Below, piece by piece: positions 57,010 to 64,000 of a DNA stretch of 64,000 nt (its first letter is position 1; each line of letters begins with the position of its first letter). A program made the position numbers and the translations under genes. Source of the stretch: Microbacterium sp. LWH7-1.2 (GTDB lineage Bacteria; Actinomycetota; Actinomycetes; Actinomycetales; Microbacteriaceae); the NCBI RefSeq assembly GCF_038397755.1, contig NZ_CP151637.1, positions 3,844,001 to 3,908,000 of the forward strand. The letters are read 5' to 3'. Under the pieces are notes generated by a model, which worked only from the letters and a program-made list of their open reading frames with translations, searched no databases and was not told the origin of the DNA.

Positions 57010-57741
57010 TCACAGCGATCCGGCGAACTCGCGGATGAGCCGCGCGGCGGGTGCGGCATCCCGGATCATCGTCTCGTGGCCATGCCCCGCCACCTCAGCG
57101 AGCCGGCCGTCGGGCAGGGCGTCCGTGAGCCGACGGCACCAGTCCGGTGGGGCGACGAGATCGTCCTGGCCGCGGAGCACCAGCGCGGGCAGCTCCACGT
57201 GCGGCAGCACATCCTCGGGGCGGTGCCTGAGCATCGAGCGGAACTTCGCACGCAGGCGCGGCCCCGCACGCACGTACTCGCGAGCACCGCGCGCGATGAC
57301 CACCGGGCTCTCGACGGCGATGTCGCGCAGGAGCCGCCACAGCTGCCGCGGCGCCGTCCGGGCGGACGGGTCGACGGTGGGCCCGATGAGCACGATGCGG
57401 TCGACGACGGCCGGATGGCGCGCCGCGACCTCGAGCGCGATCTGCGCGCCCATCGAGTGACCGATGACGACGGCGGGCGCGCGCACGCGAGCCCGGAGGT
57501 AGGCGGCCACGAGGTCCGCGGTGCGCTCGACCGTCAGCACGCGCCGCGGTTCGGGCGCCTCCCCGTAGCCCGGCAGGTCGAAGGCGATGACCTCACCGTC
57601 GCCCAGATGCCGCTCGAGGTCGGCGAACACCGTGCGGCCCATGCCGATGCCGTGGATCAGCACGTACATCCGCTCGCCGCTTCCGCGGCGCTCCGCGACG
57701 AGCGTCGCGCCGGCGTGCGCGAATCTCTCGACGTCCGCCAT
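57010..57741 (-). CDS. alpha/beta fold hydrolase
   Basis: 243 residues. V-L-I-H-G-I-G-M-G-R-T, V-I-G-H-S96-M-G-A-Q-I-A and G-H-G-H-E-T give oxyanion, nucleophile and His; the acid is in L-R-G-Q-D-D-L-V-A-P. Typical small-molecule esterase or C-C hydrolase fold. It follows the 186-residue protein gene after 3 bp, so they are one operon. Confidence 0.9.
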   Translation of the reverse strand: MADVERFAHAGATLVAERRGSGERMYVLIHGIGMGRTVFADLERHLGDGEVIAFDLPGYGEAPEPRRVLTVERTADLVAAYLRARVRAPAVVIGHSMGAQIALEVAARHPAVVDRIVLIGPTVDPSARTAPRQLWRLLRDIAVESPVVIARGAREYVRAGPRLRAKFRSMLRHRPEDVLPHVELPALVLRGQDDLVAPPDWCRRLTDALPDGRLAEVAGHGHETMIRDAAPAARLIREFAGSL

Positions 57742-57744
57742 GGA

Positions 57745-58305
57745 TCAGGCGGCGCCCGGCTGATCGCGCAGCCCCACCCGGTCGGGGATGTCGAACTGCA
57801 CCCGCGTCAGCCAGGCCGAAGGCTCGGGCCACGGACGGGACGCGGGGAGCGTGCGCAGCCGTGCGCGCAAGGCGGTGCCGGAAGCTTCGACCGGAAGCAC
57901 ACGCGAGGGCGCATGGTGAGCGAGAGCGCCGAGCCACCAGTGGCGCCAGGTGCCCTCGATCGCCTCGGGACCGGCCACGACGTAATAGTCGGGCATGACC
58001 GCCTCGCCCGACGCGAACAGCGCCAGGAGGGCGCCGACCTCGGCCTCGAGAGAGCCGAGCGTCGCGCGTTCCTCGTAGAGCTCGACCCAGGCCGAGGCGA
58101 CGTGCTCGAGCGGGTCGGCGTCGTGGACGACGTAGGGCATCGAGACGGAGGCGACGAGGTGCGCGGCGACCGCCGGCTCGGCCTCACGGAGCGACAGGGC
58201 GACGAGCGCGGGAACATCGGCGAGGCCGGTCAGGAGCTCGTCGCTGTCGGCTCCGACGAGCGCCACCACGGTCGATCGCGGAGCGGTGTCTGCGTTGTGC
58301 GCCAT
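57745..58305 (-). CDS. conserved hypothetical protein (186 residues)
   Basis: No family recognised. M-A-H-N-A-D-T-A-P-R-S start; V-V-A-L-V-G-A-D-S-D-E-L, S-M-P-Y-V-V-H-D-A-D-P and W-R-H-W-W-L-G-A-L-A-H-H-A-P-S are distinctive. Soluble, alpha/beta-like pattern. First gene of an operon with the hydrolase downstream. TATCGT 5 nt before the ATG may be a leaderless promoter. Confidence 0.75.
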   Translation of the reverse strand: MAHNADTAPRSTVVALVGADSDELLTGLADVPALVALSLREAEPAVAAHLVASVSMPYVVHDADPLEHVASAWVELYEERATLGSLEAEVGALLALFASGEAVMPDYYVVAGPEAIEGTWRHWWLGALAHHAPSRVLPVEASGTALRARLRTLPASRPWPEPSAWLTRVQFDIPDRVGLRDQPGAA

Positions 58306-58407
58306 GTTCCACGATACGTCCGGCGGCGTGCGGAGGGGAGTGCGCACCGCCGGAGGCCGGCCGGACCCGGGATCTCGGCGCCGCGGACGCGCCGCCGGCG
58401 GCGGAGG

Positions 58408-58881
58408 TCACTCGGCGGTCAGCACCACCGTCGCGAGGTCCGCGCCGAAGGTGAAGCGGGCGTCGACGGTGCCGCCGCGGAGCACGCCCGGCAGCCACCG
58501 CGAGGCGTCGTCCCACATGCGCCCGTAGGGCACGGCGTCGAGGACGTACCACCGCGGCGTCATCCCGTCGCTCTCCACCGGATCGCCTCGCCACCGCCGG
58601 CAGACGAAGACGGTCGCCTGCTGCGACCACGCCGGCCGGGTGGGGAAGTGGTACTCGACCGTGCCGGCGAGATGGAGATCGGATGCCTCGACCTGCACGC
58701 CGACCTCCCTCCGGGCTTCGCGCACCGCCGCCTCGTCGGCGCCCTCGCCCGGGTCGACCCAGCCGCAGATGCCCACGATCTTGCCCTGGCCGAGCCCGGT
58801 GTGCTTGCGCCCCAGCAGCACCTCCACGCCCTCCGGCCCGCGCCGCAGCAGAAGCACCACGCAGACCCCGGGCAAGGACAT
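58408..58881 (-). CDS. NUDIX hydrolase with an altered Nudix box
   Basis: 157 residues. The box is G40-x5-E46-x7-R54-E-A-R-R58-E59-V-G-V: the first Glu of the usual E-E pair is Arg58, while Glu46, Glu55 and Glu59 remain. The fold opening and V-E-Y-H-F-P-T-R-P-A fit MutT-like proteins on nucleotides. Loss of one metal ligand may lower or alter activity. Divergent from sbcD by 111 bp. Confidence 0.88.
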   Translation of the reverse strand: MSLPGVCVVLLLRRGPEGVEVLLGRKHTGLGQGKIVGICGWVDPGEGADEAAVREARREVGVQVEASDLHLAGTVEYHFPTRPAWSQQATVFVCRRWRGDPVESDGMTPRWYVLDAVPYGRMWDDASRWLPGVLRGGTVDARFTFGADLATVVLTAE

Positions 58882-58979
58882 GGCTCGAGGGTACGCGCCG
58901 TGCGCGCCGCACCGACGCGGAACCGCGGTGGTTCGCGGGGTCCGCGGCCTGCCTCGCCGCCGATGTCAGGAGCCGAACG

Positions 58980-58985
58980 TACCGT
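58980..58985 (+). promoter_or_regulatory. -10 hexamer TACCGT, leaderless spacing
   Basis: TACCGT ends 7 nt before the sbcD ATG at 58993. Confidence 0.5.
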
Positions 58986-58992
58986 GTTGACC

Positions 58993-60156
58993 ATGCGGAT
59001 CCTGCACACCTCTGACTGGCACATCGGGCGGTCGTTCCACGGCCACGCCACGCTCGATGCGCTGCGCGGTGTGCTCGAGGCGCTCGTCACGCAGGTGACC
59101 GAGCGCGACGTCGACCTCGTGATCGTCGCCGGCGACGTGTTCGATTCCGCGACACCCGCGGCGGGGGCGTACACGCTCCTGACCGACGCGCTGCGCGGCC
59201 TCGCCGACGCCGGCGCCACCGTGGTGGTCACGAGCGGCAACCACGACTCCGCGGCCCGGCTCGGGTTCCAGTCCGGCCTCCTTCGCGATGGCGTCCACGT
59301 CATCACCGACCCCGCGACGGTCGGCTCCCCGGTGACCATCGAGGACGAGCACGGCCCGGTGCACGTGTACGGCATCCCCTATCTGGAGCCGGTGCTGCTG
59401 CGCGGTGCCTGGCCGGGCGTGCGCACGCAGGCCGACGTGCTCGCGCACGCCATGGATCTGGTGCGGGCGGATGCTGCGGCCCGAGGCGGACGCACGATCG
59501 CGGTCGCGCACTGCTTCGCCGCCGGAGTCGAGCCGACGCCGCATCTCGAGCGCGACATCCAGCAGGGCGGTCTCGACATCGTGCCGCTGTCGACTTTCGA
59601 CGGCGTGGACTACACGGCGCTGGGGCACATCCACGGGCGGCAGCAGCTCTCGCCCCGCGTGCGCTACGCCGGCGCGCCCCTGCACTACAGCTTCGACGAA
59701 GGGCACAAGCCGCGCGGGTCGTGGCTGATCGACCTCGGCGCGGACGGACTCGGCCCGGACCCACTCGGCCGCGTCGAGTGGCTTCCGCTGCCGGTTCCGC
59801 GTGCGCTCACCACGCTGACCGCGACGCTCGACGAGCTGCTCACCGACGAGCGCTTCGCGACCCACGCCGACGAGTGGGTGCGCGCCGAATACACGGATCC
59901 GCTGCCGCAGCGCGATCCGATGCGGCGTCTGCTCGCACGGTTCCCGTTCTGCGCCGAGGTGCGCCACGTGCCGGTCGCCGCGCGCGCCGACGACGCGCGC
60001 ACGTACACCGAGCGCGTGCGCGCCGCCCGCAACGAGGCCGAGCTCGTCGACGCGTTCCTCGCGCACGTGCGCGAGGGCGAGCGTGCGTCGGCTCGCGAGG
60101 CCGAGCTGGTAAGTGAGCTGTTGGAGCAGCGGGCGCGGGTGGAGGCGACCGCGTGA
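58993..60156 (+). CDS. sbcD: exonuclease SbcCD subunit D (Mre11-like)
   Basis: 387 residues. The metal motifs H-T-S-D-W-H-I-G-R, V-A-G-D-V-F-D, S-G-N-H-D-S, V-A-H-C-F and G-H-I-H-G are all present. With SbcC it cuts hairpins and processes double-strand ends. A large in-frame extension upstream is a shadow over the NUDIX and hydrolase genes; ATG 58993 gives the standard M-R-I-L-H-T-S start. sbcC overlaps by 4 bp. Confidence 0.96.
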   Translation: MRILHTSDWHIGRSFHGHATLDALRGVLEALVTQVTERDVDLVIVAGDVFDSATPAAGAYTLLTDALRGLADAGATVVVTSGNHDSAARLGFQSGLLRDGVHVITDPATVGSPVTIEDEHGPVHVYGIPYLEPVLLRGAWPGVRTQADVLAHAMDLVRADAAARGGRTIAVAHCFAAGVEPTPHLERDIQQGGLDIVPLSTFDGVDYTALGHIHGRQQLSPRVRYAGAPLHYSFDEGHKPRGSWLIDLGADGLGPDPLGRVEWLPLPVPRALTTLTATLDELLTDERFATHADEWVRAEYTDPLPQRDPMRRLLARFPFCAEVRHVPVAARADDARTYTERVRAARNEAELVDAFLAHVREGERASAREAELVSELLEQRARVEATA

Positions 60157-63100
60157 GGCTGCACCACCTCGAGCTCACCGGGTTCGGGCCGTTCCTCGAG
60201 AAGCAGAGCGTCGACTTCGAGGCGTTCGAGCAGGACGGCATCTTCCTCATCGCCGGCCGCACCGGCGCCGGCAAGTCGAGCATCCTCGACGGCGTCTGCT
60301 TCGCGCTGTACGGCAGCGTGCCCCGCTACGAGACGGGCGACAAGCGCCTCCGCAGCGACCACTGCGAACCCGAGGACCCGACGGAGGTTCGCCTCGAGTT
60401 CACCGTCGGCGATCGCCGCTGGCGTGTCACCCGGGCCCCGGAGTACCAGCGGCCCGCGCGCCGCGGCGGCGGGCTGACCACCGAGCCCACGCGCGCCGAG
60501 CTCGAGGAGCTCGTGGACGGCGCGTGGATCGGCCGAGCCGCCAAGCCCCGCGAGGTCGGGCTGTTCCTGGACGAGGTGCTCGGGCTCAACGCCCAGCAGT
60601 TCCAGCAGGTGATCCTGCTCGCGCAGAACCGCTTCTCGAGGTTCCTCCTCGCCTCCGGCACCGAGCGCCAATCGCTACTGCGTGCGCTGTTCGGTACCCG
60701 CCGCTACGAGGATTACGCCCGTGAGCTGGGTGAGCGCAGCAAGGCTGCGCAACACGAGCTCGACGCGCTGGGCGAGCGGGCCCGCACCCTGCTCGACCAG
60801 GCCGAGAGACTGATCGCGGCGCATGAGCTGGTGCCGGCCGAGGAAGCCGACGGTGCGACGCCGCTCGACCTCGCGGCACGGCGAGCCGCCGTCGATCTCG
60901 GCGAGCAGCGCGCTTCGTACCGCCTCGACACGCTCACCCGGGAGCGCGCCGAGGCGGACGACGCCCGCGCGGCAGCGGAGGCCGCGCACGGCGAACGCGT
61001 GGCGCTGGCGAAGGCGCAGGCCGAGCTCGGTCGTGCACGGGAACGACTCACCGCGCTCGAGGCGGCCGGCCCGCTGATCGCCGACGACCGCCGGCGACTC
61101 GACCGCGCGCGTTCGGCCGAGGTGCTCCGCGCCCCACTCGAGACGGCTCGCCGAGCCGACCGCACCGCGGCGGCGACGGCCGAGCAGGCCGAATCCGCGG
61201 ACGCGGCCTGGGCACGCGCGGTTTCCGGCACCGGCTACGCGGACACAGATGATCTCACCGCCGTGGTCGAGCGGCTCACCGGCGAGCTCGCACTGTGGAC
61301 CGCGGCGCTCGTGCAGGAAGCTTCCCTCGCCGACGGCGAGACGCGGATGACGGATGCCGCGGCCGACGTTGCGAGGCTCGAAGGCGACATCGTCGCCCTC
61401 GATGCGCAGCGGGCGCAGGTGCCGGCGGAGCTCGAACGCATCGACGCTGAACTCGACGCGCAGCGCGACGCGGCCTCCCGGCGTGACCCCGCGCGTGCGC
61501 GTCATGACGAGATCACCGCGCGCCTCGCCGCCGCTGTCGAGGCCGAGGGGCTCGCCGACGCGCAGCGCGCGGCCGAGATCGTCCATCGCGATGCGGCCGG
61601 TGCGGCGGCCGCGGCGGCCGCACGGGTCGCCGAGCTGCTGCAGCTCCGCCTCGACGGCCATGCGGGCGAGCTTGCGACCACCCTCGTCGACGGTGAGCCC
61701 TGCGCCGTGTGCGGTGCGACCGCGCACCCGTCGCCCGCGGCACCCGCCGATGAGCCGGTGACCGACGACATCCTCGCAGCGGCGCAAGCCCAGCGGGATG
61801 CTGCCTCCCATCACGAGCGGGCCGCATCGGACGCGGCGAAGCGAGCGCGGGAACGCCACGCCGAGGTCGCTGCCCGCGCCGGCGGCGAAGGCGTGGAGCC
61901 GCTTCGCGAGCAGCTGGCCGCGGCCGCCTCCGACCTCGCCGCGGCGGAGCGGGCCGCCGAACGCCGCGACGCGCTCGCCGCCCGGCGCACCGGGCTCGCG
62001 GCGCTCGACCTCGAGGCCGAGGCGTCGCGTGCGACGCTGACGGAGCAGCTCGCCGACGCCCGCACGCGGATCGCGGCGTTGCAGGAGCGCGTGGCCGCCG
62101 CCCGCGAGGCGGTCGAGGCGGCTCGCGGCGAGCACCCGAGCGTCGCCGACCGCGTCGCGCACGCCACCGCGGTCCGCGACGCCGGCCGCGCGGCGGCCGA
62201 GGCCCGCGCCGACGCGGACCGCGCGGCGATCCTGGCTGCGCAGGCACATGCCGACGTCGACGAGAGGGTCGCGGCATCCGTCTTCGCCGATGTCGCCGAC
62301 GTCACCGCCGCGCTCGTGGCACCGCCGGAGGCGGAGACGCTCGCCGAGCGGATCTCGGCGCACGACACGCAGCTCGGGGCTGCGCGCGCCCGCATGCTCG
62401 AGCTCGAGCTCGAACTCGCCGGCGCTCCCACCGATCCTGTCGACACGGAGGCGTCGCGGAACACGCTCGCGGCAGCCGACGCGGCGCGCACCGCAGCACT
62501 GCGCGCCGAGAGCGACGCGCGCACGCTCGTGGCGGGACTGCGCGACCTTGCGATGCAGATCGATCAGGCCTACGCCGGGGTCGCCGCTCGGGCCGCCGAC
62601 GCGGCGGCCATCGCGCGGCTCGCCGACACCGTTGCGGGCCGCGCCCCTAACACGATGAAGATGGACCTCGAGACGTTCGTGCTCGCCGCCGAGCTCGAAG
62701 AGATCGTGGCCGCCGCGAACCTGCGGCTCAGCGACATGTCGTCGGGCCGCTACCGGCTGCAGCACACCGACGCGCGGGCGGCCCGCGGCGCGGCCTCCGG
62801 GCTCGGCCTCGAGATCATGGACGCGTTCACCGGCCAGTCCCGTCCGGCCCAGTCGCTGTCGGGTGGCGAGACCTTCCTCGCGTCTCTCGCGCTGGCCCTC
62901 GGGCTCGCCGAGGTCGTGACGGCCCGCGCGGGCGGCATCCGGCTCGACACGCTGTTCGTCGACGAGGGATTCGGCTCGCTCGATGAGGAGACGCTCGACC
63001 TCGCCATGCGCACTCTCGACGAGCTGCGCCAGGGCGGGCGCACCGTCGGCGTCATCAGCCACGTCGCCGCGATGAAGGAGCAGCTCCCGGCACAGCTCGC

Positions 63101-63161
63101 CGTCGAGGCGACACCCGCGGGCCCGAGCATCATCCGCCAGGACGCCGGCGTGCGCGTCTGA
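60153..63161 (+). CDS. sbcC: exonuclease SbcCD subunit C (Rad50-like)
   Basis: 1002 residues from GTG 60153. Walker A G-R-T-G-A-G-K-S-S near residue 33, long Ala/Glu coiled coils, the zinc hook C517-A-V-C520-G, coiled coil, then signature S-L-S-G-G-E-T-F-L-A-S-L and Walker B L-F-V-D-E-G-F-G-S-L-D. It tethers DNA ends and, with SbcD, degrades hairpins. Length and order are normal. Confidence 0.96.
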   Translation: MRLHHLELTGFGPFLEKQSVDFEAFEQDGIFLIAGRTGAGKSSILDGVCFALYGSVPRYETGDKRLRSDHCEPEDPTEVRLEFTVGDRRWRVTRAPEYQRPARRGGGLTTEPTRAELEELVDGAWIGRAAKPREVGLFLDEVLGLNAQQFQQVILLAQNRFSRFLLASGTERQSLLRALFGTRRYEDYARELGERSKAAQHELDALGERARTLLDQAERLIAAHELVPAEEADGATPLDLAARRAAVDLGEQRASYRLDTLTRERAEADDARAAAEAAHGERVALAKAQAELGRARERLTALEAAGPLIADDRRRLDRARSAEVLRAPLETARRADRTAAATAEQAESADAAWARAVSGTGYADTDDLTAVVERLTGELALWTAALVQEASLADGETRMTDAAADVARLEGDIVALDAQRAQVPAELERIDAELDAQRDAASRRDPARARHDEITARLAAAVEAEGLADAQRAAEIVHRDAAGAAAAAAARVAELLQLRLDGHAGELATTLVDGEPCAVCGATAHPSPAAPADEPVTDDILAAAQAQRDAASHHERAASDAAKRARERHAEVAARAGGEGVEPLREQLAAAASDLAAAERAAERRDALAARRTGLAALDLEAEASRATLTEQLADARTRIAALQERVAAAREAVEAARGEHPSVADRVAHATAVRDAGRAAAEARADADRAAILAAQAHADVDERVAASVFADVADVTAALVAPPEAETLAERISAHDTQLGAARARMLELELELAGAPTDPVDTEASRNTLAAADAARTAALRAESDARTLVAGLRDLAMQIDQAYAGVAARAADAAAIARLADTVAGRAPNTMKMDLETFVLAAELEEIVAAANLRLSDMSSGRYRLQHTDARAARGAASGLGLEIMDAFTGQSRPAQSLSGGETFLASLALALGLAEVVTARAGGIRLDTLFVDEGFGSLDEETLDLAMRTLDELRQGGRTVGVISHVAAMKEQLPAQLAVEATPAGPSIIRQDAGVRV

Positions 63162-63187
63162 CTCCTCCGGCTCGTCCGCCGCGGGGA

Positions 63188-63745
63188 TCAGACGCCGTAG
63201 TCGTCCCGGATGCGGTCGCGCAGCTGGTGGCTGCAGGCGGTCACCGCGGTGCGCCAGTCCGTGATGGCGCCGCCCTGCGCGCGATCCGAGACGGCCTTCA
63301 GCACGCGGATCGGCACCCCGAACCGCTGCGCCACCCAGATGTACGCGTACGTCTCCATGTCGACAAGGCCCGCGCCGAGCGGGCGGATGACCTCCACCGC
63401 CTCGGAGTCGTCGACGAAGTGGTCGCCGGTCGCGATCGTCACGCCGTCGGCGCCGAGCTCGACGCGCGCCGGCAGCGACACATGCTGGCCGACGATGCCG
63501 TCGATGTCGGTGACGTCGTGCTGGAGGGCCGCCGAGATCTCGTAGACGGACGCCTCGAGCCGCGGGTCGATCGCTCCCGCGGTGCCGACCACCACGATCT
63601 CGTCGTAGGCGGTCGCGTCGAGTGCGCGGGTGAGGGCGTAGGTCGCCTGCAGCTTGCCGGGGCCGGTGACGAGGCGGTCGAATCCGTCGAGGTCGTCAGG
63701 GAAGGCGACGAGCTCGGAGGCGAGGGCGGCGACGAGGAGTCTCAC
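63188..63745 (-). CDS. 5'-methylthioadenosine/S-adenosylhomocysteine nucleosidase-like protein
   Basis: 185 residues, about 40 fewer than typical MTAN. V-V-G-T-A-G-A-I-D, L-V-D-M-E-T-Y-A and V-S-D-R-A-Q are the family strands; D-M-E carries the ribose-binding Glu and V-S-D the catalytic Asp. It removes a purine base from a nucleoside. GTG start; the short form may be a plain nucleosidase. Confidence 0.9.
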   Translation of the reverse strand: MRLLVAALASELVAFPDDLDGFDRLVTGPGKLQATYALTRALDATAYDEIVVVGTAGAIDPRLEASVYEISAALQHDVTDIDGIVGQHVSLPARVELGADGVTIATGDHFVDDSEAVEVIRPLGAGLVDMETYAYIWVAQRFGVPIRVLKAVSDRAQGGAITDWRTAVTACSHQLRDRIRDDYGV

Positions 63746-63800
63746 CCCTCCATCATGTCCCGCCTGCCGGAGTTTCCGCCGATGCGCCGTGGAACGGGGT

Positions 63801-63806
63801 TAGCCT
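63801..63806 (+). promoter_or_regulatory. -10 hexamer TAGCCT, leaderless spacing
   Basis: TAGCCT ends 7 nt before ATG 63814. Confidence 0.6.
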
Positions 63807-63813
63807 GGGCACG

Positions 63814-64000
63814 ATGTCCGAGCCGCACCCGACGCCCCCGAAGACCTCGACGAAGGGGCGTGCGGTGCCGGTGACGACCGCCGTCATCCCGCTCTCGCAC
63901 GGAGCCCGCTGGCGGGCTTTCTGGGTGTGCGTCTCGGTTGCGGCGATCACCATCCTCGACATGACGAAGGTCAACGTCGCGCTCCCGTCGATCGGCGAGG
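63814..64000 (+). CDS. MFS transporter (DHA2-type), N-terminal part
   Basis: Cut by the right edge; 62 codons remain. A hydrophilic head of about 35 residues precedes W-R-A-F-W-V-C-V-S-V-A-A-I-T-I-L-D-M-T-K-V-N-V-A-L-P-S-I, matching the first helix and the D-x-T-x-V-N-V-A-L-P-x-I motif of DHA2 (14-helix) drug exporters. Confidence 0.88.
   Translation, partial: MSEPHPTPPKTSTKGRAVPVTTAVIPLSHGARWRAFWVCVSVAAITILDMTKVNVALPSIGE

Noticed and set aside
57076..58992. In-frame N-terminal extension of sbcD of about 640 codons
   Set aside because: It lies opposite three well-supported minus-strand genes and has no recognisable domain; SbcD homology begins exactly at 58993.
1..64000. tRNA, rRNA or CRISPR
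   Set aside because: Reading both strands by eye, I saw no rRNA-like blocks, no regular spacer-repeat array and no convincing cloverleaf ending in CCA; tRNAscan-SE and Rfam would settle this.

Overview
The window is about 71% G+C (my impression, not computed), with dense genes, many GTG starts and many 4-bp ATGA/GTGA overlaps. It reads as chromosomal DNA of a high-GC actinobacterium. The protein types and the constant use of the word GGATGC/GCATCC in genes and terminators suggest Microbacteriaceae, probably Microbacterium; this is inference, since no rRNA or other marker is present. I see no tRNA, rRNA, CRISPR array, prophage or insertion sequence.

Layout. 1-5055: a cut VOC protein, a small membrane protein, an ArsR / reductase-like / SRPBCC operon with an operator over its start codon, an S4 protein, a DUF1269-type protein and an anchored binding-protein-vWA fusion. 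5056-18095: a winged-helix protein, an alpha/beta-hydrolase-LuxR fusion, a methyltransferase, a phosphatase overlapping nnrD, sdaA, a DUF559-type protein, an Hsp20 gene with CIRCE and HAIR-like operators, tdk, and an ABC exporter next to a MarR gene. 18138-25996: a DUF2207 protein, then a LytS/LytTR two-component system between two DUF485/SSS symporter pairs. 26384-35018: a secreted GH74 xyloglucanase with two chitin-binding-type modules, a DUF899 protein, a secreted lytic-transglycosylase-like protein, pgi, a HAD phosphatase and an HNH/GNAT pair. 35102-45893: a flavin monooxygenase with divergent MarR, a TetR/hydrolase/MFS locus, a C45 acyltransferase-like protein, an amidase-agmatine deiminase operon with its TetR regulator, and an aldo/keto reductase. 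45947-48866: two tandem NmrA-like proteins divergent from a SigJ/ECF41-type sigma factor, then a decayed S9 peptidase. 48891-58881: small proteins, a second aldo/keto reductase, rtcB with an unusual leader, an AlkA-like glycosylase, a receiver-less winged-helix regulator behind a leaderless Cys-rich short ORF, acidic small proteins, hydrolases and a NUDIX protein. 58993-64000: sbcDC, a nucleosidase and the start of an MFS pump.

How it works together. Most of the window is housekeeping and stress or accessory metabolism, with many self-contained regulator-plus-target units (ArsR, MarR, TetR, LytTR, ECF) whose operators can often be read. Two themes recur. First, about sixteen genes have a TANNNT -10 hexamer only 6-7 nt before the start codon, which implies leaderless mRNAs. 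Second, intergenic regions carry long, near-perfect hairpins that are not obvious terminators. The points most worth a second look are the paired symporters around the LytTR system with LytTR-like direct repeats between them, the leaderless short ORF ending M-C-C-R-M-C-H, and the rtcB leader with a short ORF and a terminator-like hairpin.
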